Assembly: GCF_003984625.1 (NCBI RefSeq)
Contig: NZ_RWKH01000023.1
Coordinates: forward strand, 1-64,000
Origin: Variovorax sp. DXTD-1
GTDB lineage: Bacteria > Pseudomonadota > Gammaproteobacteria > Burkholderiales > Burkholderiaceae_C
DNA length: 64,000 nt
Reading direction: 5' to 3'
Below, piece after piece: positions 16,865-28,189 of this stretch (its first letter is position 1; every line of letters starts with the position of its first letter). Position numbers and translations under genes: made by a program. The notes below the pieces were generated by a model that saw only the letters and a program-made list of their open reading frames with translations, was not told the DNA's origin and searched no databases.

Positions 16865-17944
16865 ATGCCGCTTCAGTCGCCGCGTTTTTTGCCGCCTGGT
16901 TTCGTACCGCCGTATCTGCTGGACCGGCTGGCCGAGCGTGCGAGCGCCCATGCGAGCGCGCGGGCGGCGCAAACGCTGATGATCGACCGCGAGCACCGCG
17001 GCCTTCGCGAGACGGTATCCGCCCAAGGCCCGCCAGGGGTCTCGTCAAGCCGGCCTCCGGCATATGTGCGGCGCGATTCGCCGCAGCGCGCCGTTCACGA
17101 CGCGGAGCACACCATGAGCCTGCCGGGCCGGCTGGTGCGCGCCGAAGGGCAGGCACCCACACGCGACATTGCAGCCGACGAGGCCTACGATTACCTGGGC
17201 GCCACCTACCGGCTGTACCGCGACATCTACGAGCGCGACTCCATCGACAACGCCGGCATGCCGCTCACGGGCAGCGTGCACTATGGCAACGACTACGACA
17301 ACGCCTTCTGGAACGGCAAGCAGATGGTGTTTGGCGACGGCGACGGCGAAGTCATGAACCGCTTCACCATCGCGGTGGACATCATCGGCCACGAGCTGAC
17401 GCACGGCGTCATCGACCACGAGTCGGGTTTGATCTACCAGGGGCAGTCGGGCGCGCTCAATGAATCGGTCTGCGACGTGTTCGGTGTTCTGGTGAAGCAG
17501 CACTTGCTCAAGCAGACGGCGCAGCAGGCCGACTGGCTCGTAGGTGCGGGGCTTTTCACCGCCAAGGTAGAGGCACGCGCCCTTCGTTCGATGGCCGAGC
17601 CCGGCACGGCTTACGACGATCCGGTGCTCGGCAAAGACCCGCAGCCCGCCCACATGAAAGACCTGGTCGTCACGCGGCAGGACAATGGCGGCGTGCACAT
17701 CAATTCCGGCATTCCGAACCGCGCTTTCTATCTTGCGGCCACGGCCATGCAGGGTCCGGCCTGGGAGACGGCGGGCCGCGTCTGGTACGACACCGTGTGC
17801 GACAGGCGGCTGCGCCAGGACTCTGATTTCCTGGCCTTCGCACAGCTGACCGTGGAGAATGCGGCCAGGCGCTTCGGCGCCGACAGCGCGGCGCACAAGG
17901 CCATCGGCGCCGCATGGAACACCGTGGGGGTCACACCATCATGA
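16865..17944 (+). CDS. M4 family metallopeptidase, protealysin-like
   Basis: Thermolysin-family zinc protease of 359 residues. The catalytic motif HELTH is at 176-180 and the third zinc ligand Glu200 is in NESVCDVFG; HINSGIPN further on supplies the catalytic histidine region. The N-terminus (PRFLPPGFVPPYLLDRLAE) is the short PPL-type propeptide of protealysin, not the long FTP propeptide of thermolysin, and no signal peptide is seen, so the enzyme is probably cytoplasmic or exported by an unusual route. An AGGGGAG site precedes the ATG. The stop overlaps the inhibitor gene start (ATGA), which fits known protealysin-emfourin operons where the protease is made with its inhibitor. Confidence 0.93.
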   Translation: MPLQSPRFLPPGFVPPYLLDRLAERASAHASARAAQTLMIDREHRGLRETVSAQGPPGVSSSRPPAYVRRDSPQRAVHDAEHTMSLPGRLVRAEGQAPTRDIAADEAYDYLGATYRLYRDIYERDSIDNAGMPLTGSVHYGNDYDNAFWNGKQMVFGDGDGEVMNRFTIAVDIIGHELTHGVIDHESGLIYQGQSGALNESVCDVFGVLVKQHLLKQTAQQADWLVGAGLFTAKVEARALRSMAEPGTAYDDPVLGKDPQPAHMKDLVVTRQDNGGVHINSGIPNRAFYLAATAMQGPAWETAGRVWYDTVCDRRLRQDSDFLAFAQLTVENAARRFGADSAAHKAIGAAWNTVGVTPS

Positions 17945-18279
17945 TTCAGCTTCCGCCTCTGGACCAGGCTTCGGTCGTGCGGGTGACGCGCGAAGGTGGC
18001 GTTGCCTACATGCCGGGCCTTTCGCGGCCGCGCAGCTACCAGTTGGGCAATTGCAGCGAAGAACTGCGCCAGCAGATCGGCGAAGCCTTGCAAAGCGCTG
18101 CTCCGCATGCAGAGCAGCGCGACGGACCCGCCTCGCCGGGCGGCGACCAGCGCTTCTACCGCGTGGAAGTGGTGGTGGAAAGCGCCACCACGCATTCGGG
18201 TTCGGTCAGCTTCGAAGTGCCCGAGAACGAAGCGCCGGAGGCGCTGGTGCATCTCTGGAAAGATGCGGCCGACCGCTGA
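17941..18279 (+). CDS. Emfourin-like inhibitor of the M4 protease
   Basis: Small protein of 112 residues coupled to the M4 protease gene by an ATGA overlap. Its sequence (MIQLPPLDQASVVRVTREGG, then ELRQQIGEAL, then a beta-rich FYRVEVVVESATTHSGSV stretch) and position match emfourins, the proteinaceous inhibitors encoded immediately downstream of protealysin-like proteases. The expected role is tight, reversible inhibition of the cognate enzyme inside the cell. The call rests on gene order plus general similarity; I cannot align it here. Confidence 0.78.
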   Translation: MIQLPPLDQASVVRVTREGGVAYMPGLSRPRSYQLGNCSEELRQQIGEALQSAAPHAEQRDGPASPGGDQRFYRVEVVVESATTHSGSVSFEVPENEAPEALVHLWKDAADR

Positions 18280-18292
18280 GCGCAGCCTCGGT

Positions 18293-19621
18293 TCAGAGCC
18301 CGCCGCAGATCGTAGACACCACGAGCCACACGTTGGCCGAGCTGATCACGCCGAACAGCCCCCACGCCAGCAGCTTGACCACGGGGCCGTTGGCAAAGCC
18401 GCCCATCATTGCGCGGCTGCTCGTGAAGCGGATCAGCGGCCACATCGCGAACGGCAGCTGAAAGCTCAGCACCACCTGGCTCAGCACGAGCATCTTGCCC
18501 ACGCCGCCGTCGCCGAACCACCACACGCCCAGAAAGGCCGGCCCGAGTGCCAGCGCCCGCGTGATGAGGCGCCGCTGCCAGCACGGAATCTTCAGGTCGA
18601 GAAAGCCTTCCATGATGATCTGGCCCGCAATGGTGCCGGTGAAGGTCGAGCTCTGGCCCGAGGCCAGCAGCGCAATGCCGAACAGCGTGGCCGCCACCGC
18701 ACTGCCCACGATGGGTTCGATGAGCCGGTAGGCATCGTCGATCTCCGTCACTTCCACGTGGCCTGTGCTGTGGAAGGCACTGGCCGCCAGCACCATGATG
18801 GCCGCGTTGACCAGAAGCGCGAGCGAAAGCGAGATCACCGCGTCGAAGGTGCAGAAGCGCACCGCCTCGCGCCGCGCCGCATCGCTGTCGGCCACCAGCC
18901 GGGTCTGCACGATGGACGAGTGCAGGTACAGGTTGTGCGGCATCACCGTGGCGCCGACCACGCCGATGGCAAGGTACAGCGCGCCGGGCTGCTGCAGCCG
19001 CTCGAAGCTCGGCGCAAAGCCCATGGCCACGCCGAACCAGTTGGGCTGCGACATCGCAAGCTCCACCACGAAACAGCCCGCGATGGTGCCCACCAGCCCG
19101 AGCACGATCGCCTCGACGCGCCGGAAGCCAGCGCCTTGCAACCCGAGGACGAGCAGCGTGTCGAACGCCGTGATCGCAATGCCGACCGGAATCGACACGC
19201 CGAACAGCAGATGCAATGCGAGCGCGCTGCCCAGCACCTCCGCCAGGTCGCAGGCCACGATGGCGAGTTCCGCGCCCAGCCACAGAAAGCGGCTGACGCG
19301 CGGCGAATAGTGTTCGCGGCAGGCGCGCGCAAGATCTTTCTGCGCCACGAGGCCGAGCCGCACGCACAGCGTTTGCAGCAGCATGGCGGCCAGGCTCGCA
19401 AGCAGCACCACGAAGAGCAGGCCGTAGCCGAAGCGCGAGCCGGCCTCGATGTCGGTCGCCCAGTTGCCGGGGTCCATGTAGCCGACCGACACCAGCAGGC
19501 CCGGGCCCGCGTAACGCAGCAGCTTTTTGCCGAAGGGCAGGTCCTGCGGGACCGCCACGCTGCCTTTGACCTCGGAAGGGCAGAACGGCGCGGTGGCGGT
19601 GCGGGGCAGCGGAAAGAACAT
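18293..19621 (-). CDS. mntH: NRAMP family divalent metal (Mn2+/Fe2+) transporter
   Basis: Inner-membrane proton-coupled importer of 442 residues with about 11 transmembrane segments. The metal-binding helix 1 motif DPGNWATD and the helix 6 motif MPHNLYLHSS are intact, and these residues select manganese over calcium. Nramp transporters in this position are named MntH when manganese is the physiological substrate. The ATG at 19621 is chosen; one at 19705 would add 28 residues of arginine-rich, unlikely sequence and would nearly abut the divergent monooxygenase gene. No clear ribosome site supports either. It converges on the emfourin gene with a 13-base gap. Compare the manganese exporter at 56242. 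Confidence 0.88.
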   Translation of the reverse strand: MFFPLPRTATAPFCPSEVKGSVAVPQDLPFGKKLLRYAGPGLLVSVGYMDPGNWATDIEAGSRFGYGLLFVVLLASLAAMLLQTLCVRLGLVAQKDLARACREHYSPRVSRFLWLGAELAIVACDLAEVLGSALALHLLFGVSIPVGIAITAFDTLLVLGLQGAGFRRVEAIVLGLVGTIAGCFVVELAMSQPNWFGVAMGFAPSFERLQQPGALYLAIGVVGATVMPHNLYLHSSIVQTRLVADSDAARREAVRFCTFDAVISLSLALLVNAAIMVLAASAFHSTGHVEVTEIDDAYRLIEPIVGSAVAATLFGIALLASGQSSTFTGTIAGQIIMEGFLDLKIPCWQRRLITRALALGPAFLGVWWFGDGGVGKMLVLSQVVLSFQLPFAMWPLIRFTSSRAMMGGFANGPVVKLLAWGLFGVISSANVWLVVSTICGGL

Positions 19622-19736
19622 GCGGGCGATGATAGGGGTGGCGCATCGGGTCTCGCGCGGGACCGACACCAAAGCGCCGGATCTTTTAGATTCGACGCTC
19701 GCCATTCAATCACTCACACCACCGGAGTCCGTTTCA

Positions 19737-20045
19737 ATGATCCACGTCGTCGCCGTCATTACCGCCAAGCCCGGCCAGCGCGCCCAGTTGCTCGAAGCCT
19801 TTGCCGCCAACCGCGCGGCCGTGCTGGCCGAAGAGGGCTGCATCGAATACGGTGCCACTATCGACGCGCAGGGCGTTCCGTCGTCGAAGGCCAGCTTCGG
19901 GCCCGACACCTTCGTGGTAATTGAAAAGTGGGAAACACTGGCCCACCTGCAGGCGCATGGTGTCGCACCGCACATGAAGGCCCATGGCGAGAAAACCAAG
20001 GCGCTGGTCGAGAGCAAGCTGATCCACGTGCTCGAACCCGTCTAA
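19737..20045 (+). CDS. Putative quinol monooxygenase (ABM domain)
   Basis: Small ferredoxin-like dimeric protein of 102 residues with the antibiotic biosynthesis monooxygenase fold: MIHVVAVITAKPGQRAQLLEAF, then EEGCIEYGATID, and FVVIEKWETLAHLQAH, as in YgiN-type quinol monooxygenases. These oxidise quinols without a cofactor, or act in quinone redox cycling. The ATG at 19737 is the only start that gives a full first strand. It is divergent from the NRAMP gene and separate from the lipoprotein genes downstream. Substrate is unknown. Confidence 0.87.
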   Translation: MIHVVAVITAKPGQRAQLLEAFAANRAAVLAEEGCIEYGATIDAQGVPSSKASFGPDTFVVIEKWETLAHLQAHGVAPHMKAHGEKTKALVESKLIHVLEPV

Positions 20046-20130
20046 GAGATCGGGCAACGGGCCTTCGCGCGCGGCGCAATGCCTGCTACCCTCGCGCCGG
20101 GATCAGGCATCCCGAGGAGGGACTCACGGC

Positions 20131-20727
20131 ATGGCGATCTTCTTCAGACCGCGCGGCTGGCACGTGCGCGCTTTCGCGCCAAGGCTCTGCGCAATGGCCG
20201 CGGCCGTGCTGCTGGCCGGTTGCGCGCAACTCGCTGCGCCGCCTTACGCGGCCGACTATGAAGCGCTCGACCGGCTCGAGGCCACGCGCCCGGGCATGGT
20301 GGCCGTGGCCAAGGTTCAGCCGACCGCCCCGAACGACAAGATCAACAGCCTGAGTCTGCGCCGCGCGAAGCTGCTTTCGCCCAGCGGCACCTTCGCGCAA
20401 TACCTGGAAGACGCGCTGATGCGCGACCTGGGCGAGATATCGGCATATGACCCCAAGGCGCCCACCCGCATCGCGGCGCGAATACTGGTCAATGAACTTG
20501 ATCTTGGCGTGATCAACGGCACGGGCCGCATGGACGTGGAGGTGGTGGTGACGCGCGCCAACGCGCAGCGGCTGCGCAAGACCTACCGCGGCGAGATCGC
20601 CTTCGATTCGAGCTACGCAAACATCGTCGCCGTGCCCGCCGGGCAAGCCGCCTACCCGAGGCTGGTGCGCGCGCTTTTGCGCCAGGTGTATGCCGACCCG
20701 CAATTCATCGCGGCCATTGCGCCGTAA
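20131..20727 (+). CDS. Hypothetical lipoprotein
   Basis: 198-residue protein with a lipoprotein signal: positively charged N-terminus, hydrophobic stretch and lipobox LLAGC with the acylated Cys at residue 31. The mature part is mixed alpha/beta and contains LSLRRAKLLSPSGTFAQYLEDALMRD, cut here as LLSPSGTFAQYLEDAL, which resembles CsgG-like or curli-type small lipoprotein folds only loosely. I do not recognise a family with confidence. It precedes a second lipoprotein gene by 19 bases, and both probably form one transcript ending at the terminator at 21374. Confidence 0.8.
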   Translation: MAIFFRPRGWHVRAFAPRLCAMAAAVLLAGCAQLAAPPYAADYEALDRLEATRPGMVAVAKVQPTAPNDKINSLSLRRAKLLSPSGTFAQYLEDALMRDLGEISAYDPKAPTRIAARILVNELDLGVINGTGRMDVEVVVTRANAQRLRKTYRGEIAFDSSYANIVAVPAGQAAYPRLVRALLRQVYADPQFIAAIAP

Positions 20728-20746
20728 CGCTGCAGAGAGCCGCACC

Positions 20747-21346
20747 ATGTCGTTCGCTTTTTCTTCTTCGGCTGCACGCGCGTGCGCTGCCGCGGCGCTC
20801 GCGGCCTTGCTCGCCGCCTGCGCCCATCCGATCACCATGATCACCGAGACCGCGCCGCCGCGGTCGATGGCCCACCTGGTCCCCAAGAAGGTGGCCTATG
20901 TGATGACCGACGCCCAGCGCGACCAGCAGGTGACGAGCCCCGGCGGCAGCGGCGACCGCGTGAGCTACTACCCCTACCGCGATCTGGAAAAGTCGATTCG
21001 CGATGCTTTGCGCGCGGTGTACCGCGACGTGATCGTGCTGCGCACCGCCGGTGACGCAAAGGCCAACGAGGCGGCGGGCGTTTCGCTGGTGTTCACGCCG
21101 CAGATCAAGACCGATTCGAGCTCGTCCTCATGGATCACCTGGCCGCCCACCTCGTTCACCGCCGAGGTGAGCTGCGTGGTGAGCGATGCGGCTGGCGGGG
21201 AGGTGACGCGCGTGCGGGCGGTGGGCAACGGCACGGCGGATTTCGGCGAGTTCAATGGCGACTACGGACTGGCCGCCCGGCGCGCGGCCAAGCAGATGAC
21301 TTCGCAGCTCAGCAGCGAGATCCGCAGGAACGAGAAGCTGCGTTGA
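20747..21346 (+). CDS. Hypothetical lipoprotein
   Basis: 199-residue protein with a signal peptide and lipobox LLAAC (Cys25). The mature region has VPKKVAYVMTDAQRDQQVTS and a tyrosine-containing SYYPYRDLEKSIRDAL helix, then a beta-rich part with a Ser-run (SSSSSW) and ends in a helical RRAAKQMTSQLSSEI segment. The pattern of a small lipoprotein with a conserved C-terminal helix recalls other paired outer-membrane lipoproteins, but no function can be given. It is the second gene of a pair, followed by a strong intrinsic terminator. Confidence 0.8.
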   Translation: MSFAFSSSAARACAAAALAALLAACAHPITMITETAPPRSMAHLVPKKVAYVMTDAQRDQQVTSPGGSGDRVSYYPYRDLEKSIRDALRAVYRDVIVLRTAGDAKANEAAGVSLVFTPQIKTDSSSSSWITWPPTSFTAEVSCVVSDAAGGEVTRVRAVGNGTADFGEFNGDYGLAARRAAKQMTSQLSSEIRRNEKLR

Positions 21347-21373
21347 AATACTGTGCTTGCTGACCGGACGCAT

Positions 21374-21402
21374 AAAAAAACGCGCCCAGGAGGCGCGTTT
21401 TT
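21374..21402. terminator. Bidirectional intrinsic terminator
   Basis: AAAAACGCGCC and GGCGCGTTTTT flank a CAGGA loop, with A-runs and T-runs on both sides. It lies between the convergent lipoprotein pair and gap gene and can stop transcription from either side. Confidence 0.85.
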
Positions 21403-21420
21403 CATTGAAGCGTCGAAGCC

Positions 21421-24596
<3,176 letters not shown>

Positions 24597-24731
24597 GGGC
24601 GGTGGACTTTCGGGGAATGTGGATTGGGGGGAACCCGCGATTTTACCGGGCTCGCTCCAACCCGCTCCAATACGGCCTGAACACCCGACTGATGTTCTTT
24701 GGCGACACCCGGACTGCTAGAGTTGCCACCC

Positions 24732-25112
24732 ATGCACGGGCTGCACCTCACCGCCGATCTCCACGACTGCCAATGCGCAATGCAATGGCTTACCGACAAG
24801 GAGGCGCTCGGCGCCGTGTGCCTGAAGGCCGTAACGGCCGCCGGGCTGCAGCCCGTGGGCAAGCTGGTGCACGGGTTTCCGGCCACGCCGCAGGGGCCGG
24901 GCGGCGTGACGGCCACGGTGCTGCTGGCCGAATCGCACCTGTGCATCCACACCTGGCCCGAACAGCGCGGCGCCACGCTCGACGTGTATGTGTGCAACTT
25001 CGGCGGAGACCATTCGACCAAGGCGCATGCGCTGATGGAATGCCTGGTAGCGCTGTTCCAACCCGGCCGCAGCGAACGAAACGAGCTGCTGCGCGGCAAG
25101 GTGGCGGCGTGA
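24732..25112 (+). CDS. speD: S-adenosylmethionine decarboxylase proenzyme (bacterial class 1b)
   Basis: Produces decarboxylated SAM, the aminopropyl donor for spermidine and related polyamines. At 126 residues it matches the short prokaryotic SpeH-type form. The self-cleavage site is AESHLCIHTWPE: Ser68 becomes the pyruvoyl cofactor after cleavage from Glu67, with His73 and neighbouring residues conserved. Its stop overlaps the GTG start of the murU-like gene. A canonical spermidine synthase is not adjacent, but a membrane-embedded aminopropyltransferase lies about 6 kb away at 31299-32858 and would use this product. Confidence 0.92.
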   Translation: MHGLHLTADLHDCQCAMQWLTDKEALGAVCLKAVTAAGLQPVGKLVHGFPATPQGPGGVTATVLLAESHLCIHTWPEQRGATLDVYVCNFGGDHSTKAHALMECLVALFQPGRSERNELLRGKVAA

Positions 25113-25849
25113 GCAGCGCCCCGGCTTCCGCGCGGGCGATGATCCTCGCCGCCGGCCGCGGCGAGCGCATGCGTCCGCTGACCGATACCACGCCCAAGCC
25201 GCTGCTCGAAGTGCGCGGCAAGCCGCTGATGCAATGGCCGATGGAAGCCCTGGCGGCCGGCGGATTCACCGACCTGGTGGTCAACACCGACTGGCTGGGC
25301 GAGCAGATTTACGCCCGCTTCGGCACCGAACCGCAGCTTGGCGAGCAGCTCGCGCTGTCAGTTTCGTATTCCGACGAAGGCCGCGACTTTGGCGGCGCGC
25401 TGGAAACGGCGGGCGGCATCGTGCGCGCACTGCCGCTGCTGGGCGATGTTTTCTGGGTGGCCGCGGGCGATGTGTTCGCGCCGGATTTCGCCTTCACACA
25501 GGCTTCGGTGGCGCGGTTCATGGCCAGCGGCAAGCTTGCGCACCTGTGGCTGGTGCCCAACCCGGCGCACAACCCGAAGGGCGATTTTGGCCTTTCGGCC
25601 GAAGGTCTGGCGCTCAATTCGGCGGCCGAGAAGTACACCTTCTCGACCATCGGCCTGTACCGGGCCGCGCTCTTTTCACCGCCTTACTGCAGCATTCCCG
25701 CCGGCAACCCGGCGGGCGTCAAAGCCCCGTTGGCACCGATCTTGCGCGCCGCGATGGACAATGAACTCGTGAGCGCCGAGCTCTACACCGGGCCATGGAC
25801 CGATGTGGGAACGCCCGAACGGCTTCTTCAATTGAACACGCCAAGATGA
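25109..25849 (+). CDS. murU: N-acetylmuramate-1-phosphate uridylyltransferase (MurU-type nucleotidyltransferase)
   Basis: Sugar nucleotidyltransferase of 246 residues that would make UDP-MurNAc from recycled MurNAc-1-phosphate and UTP, bypassing de novo MurA/MurB. The nucleotide-binding signature MILAAGRGERMRPLTDTTPKPL and the downstream DVFAPDF metal-binding Asp are clear; the length fits MurU rather than longer GlmU or RmlA. The GTG at 25109 overlaps the speD stop; an ATG at 25139 is an alternative that would start right at the signature. The partner kinase gene amgK is about 19 kb away here (44569), whereas in pseudomonads they are adjacent. A mannose-1-phosphate or glucose-1-phosphate transferase role is the alternative. 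Confidence 0.85.
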   Translation: MSSAPASARAMILAAGRGERMRPLTDTTPKPLLEVRGKPLMQWPMEALAAGGFTDLVVNTDWLGEQIYARFGTEPQLGEQLALSVSYSDEGRDFGGALETAGGIVRALPLLGDVFWVAAGDVFAPDFAFTQASVARFMASGKLAHLWLVPNPAHNPKGDFGLSAEGLALNSAAEKYTFSTIGLYRAALFSPPYCSIPAGNPAGVKAPLAPILRAAMDNELVSAELYTGPWTDVGTPERLLQLNTPR

Positions 25850-27240
25850 CCTCAGAAGACAACAAGATCTACGCCGAGCGCCGCGCGCGCCTCGCCTCGC
25901 AACTGGGCAAGGACGGCATCGCCATCGTCCCGACCGCGCCCGAGCGCCAGCGCAACCGCGACAGCGATTTCCTGTTCCGGCACGACAGCTACTTCTATTA
26001 CCTGACGGGCTTCACCGAACCGAACGCCTGGCTGGTGCTGGCGGGCGACGGCCGAAGCACGCTGTTCTGCGCCCCCAAGGACCTGGAGCGCGAGATCTGG
26101 GACGGCTACCGCCTGGGCCCCGATGCCGCGCCCGAGGCGCTCGGCGTGACAGAGGCCTTCTCTGTCAACGACCTTGACGCCAAGCTGCCCAAGCTGCTCG
26201 AGAACAGGTCGACCGTGTGGTTTCCGTTCGCCACCCACAAGGGACTCGAGACCCGCATCGACGGCTGGCTTCAATCGGTGCGTGCGCGCGTGCGCTATGG
26301 CGCGCTGTGCCCTCAGGAGCAGCACGACCTGTGCGGCCCGCTCGACGAAATGCGGCTGATCAAGGATGCGCACGAACAGGACATCATGCGGCGCGCCGCG
26401 CAGATCAGCGCCAGGGCGCACATTCGCGCGATGGAGCTTTCGGCGCGCATGCTGCGCGAGGGCAAGGACGTGCGCGAATACCACCTCGACGCCGAGCTGC
26501 TGCATGAGTTCCGCCTGGGCGGCTCGCAGTACCCGGCCTACGGCTCCATCGTGGCGGCGGGCGCCAATGCCTGCGTGCTGCACTACCGCGCCGATGCGGC
26601 CCCGGTGCGAAGCGGCGAGCTGGTGCTCATCGATGCCGGCTGCGAACTCGACGGCTACGCCAGCGACATCACGCGCACCTTTCCGGCCAACGGCAAGTTC
26701 AGCGGCCCGCAGCGCGCGCTGTACGACCTGGTGCTTGCCAGCCAGGACGCGTCGGCCGCGGCCACCAAGGCCGGCAACCGCTTCAACGACCCGCACGATG
26801 CGGCCGTGAAGGTGCTTGCGCAGGGCATGCTCGACCTGGGCCTGCTCGACGGCAACAAGGTCGGCAGCGTGGACGACGTGATCGACAACCGCGCCTACTT
26901 CCAGTTCTACATGCACCGCACCGGCCACTGGCTGGGCATGGACGTGCACGACTGCGGCAGCTACGTCGAGCCCACGCAGGTGGGCGAGGTGAGCGAACGA
27001 AAAGATCCGCTGTCCAATGAGGTCATCAAGAACCGGCCAAGCCGCATCCTGCATCCGGGCATGGTGCTGACGCTGGAACCCGGCATCTACGTGCGGCCCG
27101 CCGACGGGGTGCCCGAGCAGTTCCACAACATCGGCATCCGCATCGAGGACGACGCCATCGTCACGGCCACCGGCTGCGAGCTTATTTCGCGCGGCGTGCC
27201 GGTGAAGGCGGACGAGATCGAGGCACTGATGCGAGCTTGA
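25846..27240 (+). CDS. pepP: Xaa-Pro aminopeptidase (aminopeptidase P)
   Basis: Dimanganese cytosolic peptidase of 464 residues that removes an N-terminal residue before proline. The pita-bread fold is evident with metal ligands in DAGCELDGYASDITRTF (Asp pair), HRTGHWLGMDVHD (His), LEPGIYVRP (Glu) and RIEDD (Glu). The N-terminal creatinase-like domain spans about 1-175. The ATG at 25846 overlaps the murU stop (ATGA), so speD-murU-pepP reads as one operon. Its last 59 bases overlap the convergent LysR gene. Confidence 0.94.
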   Translation: MTSEDNKIYAERRARLASQLGKDGIAIVPTAPERQRNRDSDFLFRHDSYFYYLTGFTEPNAWLVLAGDGRSTLFCAPKDLEREIWDGYRLGPDAAPEALGVTEAFSVNDLDAKLPKLLENRSTVWFPFATHKGLETRIDGWLQSVRARVRYGALCPQEQHDLCGPLDEMRLIKDAHEQDIMRRAAQISARAHIRAMELSARMLREGKDVREYHLDAELLHEFRLGGSQYPAYGSIVAAGANACVLHYRADAAPVRSGELVLIDAGCELDGYASDITRTFPANGKFSGPQRALYDLVLASQDASAAATKAGNRFNDPHDAAVKVLAQGMLDLGLLDGNKVGSVDDVIDNRAYFQFYMHRTGHWLGMDVHDCGSYVEPTQVGEVSERKDPLSNEVIKNRPSRILHPGMVLTLEPGIYVRPADGVPEQFHNIGIRIEDDAIVTATGCELISRGVPVKADEIEALMRA

Positions 27241-28156
27241 CCGCCCGCTGAGACACCGGCGGCGGCACATGCCGCGCCTGCAGGAAGTCGATGAACACCC
27301 GCAGCTTGCGCGGTATCTGCGCCGAGCTCGGGTGATAGAGGTAGAAGCCCGGAAAGGTCGGCCACCAGGGCTCGAGCAGCGGAACCAGCCGGCCGCTGTC
27401 GAGATCGCCGCGCACCGAGCCTTCGAAAGCCACCGCAATGCCCGCGCCGTCGCGCGCGGCGGCCAGCAGCACGTCGCCGTCGTTGCTGATCAGCGGGCCG
27501 GCCACTTCGACGTCGAGCACGCGGCCGTCCTGCGCGTACTCCCACCGATAAAGGCCGCCCGTGGTCAGGCGGTAGTTCATGCATTGGTGTTCGCGCAGGT
27601 CTTCGGGCGTCTTCGGCAGCTGGCGTTTCGCAAGGTAGCGCGGCGACGCAACAGTCACCATGCGCTGCGGCCCGCCCATGGGCAACGCCACCACGTCTTG
27701 CGCCAGGCTTTCGCCAAGCCGGATGCCCGCATCGAAGCCGCCTTCGATCAGATCGACCATGCGGTTGTCGCACACCAGTTCGAGCGTGATGTCGGGAAAC
27801 GCTTCGGCAAAGTCCCCCAAGTGCGGATACAGCAGAAGCTCGGCCGACGCGCGCGCAACGTTCAGCCGCAGCAGCCCGGCCGGCTTGTCGCGCGCCTCGT
27901 TGATGCCTTCGACCGTTTGCGCGAGCGCGGCAAGCGCCGGCTGCGCACCCTTCAGCAGTTGCTGGCCCAGCTCGGTCACGCCCACGCGGCGCGTGGTGCG
28001 GTCGAGCAGGCGCACACCCAGCCGCCGCTCGAGCGTGCGCAAGGTCTGCGACAGCGCCGAAGGCGAGACGCCCAGCTCTTCCGCCGCCCGCGTGAAGCTG
28101 GCGTGGTGCGCAACGCGTGCGAAGGCGGCAATGGCGGGAAGCAGTTCGGGCGACAT
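27182..28156 (-). CDS. LysR family transcriptional regulator
   Basis: 324-residue regulator with an N-terminal winged helix (FARVAHHASFTRAAEELGVS, then TLRTLERRLGVRLLDRTTRR) and an effector domain. The C-terminus is arginine/proline-rich. Its 3' end overlaps the end of pepP by 59 bases on the opposite strand, both frames being coding there. It lies downstream of, and co-directional with, the phytase-like esterase gene, 33 bases away, so its target is not obvious from divergence. Confidence 0.88.
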   Translation of the reverse strand: MSPELLPAIAAFARVAHHASFTRAAEELGVSPSALSQTLRTLERRLGVRLLDRTTRRVGVTELGQQLLKGAQPALAALAQTVEGINEARDKPAGLLRLNVARASAELLLYPHLGDFAEAFPDITLELVCDNRMVDLIEGGFDAGIRLGESLAQDVVALPMGGPQRMVTVASPRYLAKRQLPKTPEDLREHQCMNYRLTTGGLYRWEYAQDGRVLDVEVAGPLISNDGDVLLAAARDGAGIAVAFEGSVRGDLDSGRLVPLLEPWWPTFPGFYLYHPSSAQIPRKLRVFIDFLQARHVPPPVSQRAVKLASVPRSRPPSPARRAK

Positions 28157-28189
28157 GCGCCCGATTATCGAGACCGCGGCAGACCCCGG

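Noticed and set aside
19622-19705. N-terminal extension of the NRAMP transporter from the ATG at 19705
   Set aside because: The added 28 residues are arginine-rich and would not fit the family N-terminus; no ribosome site. Kept as a low-probability alternative in the entry.
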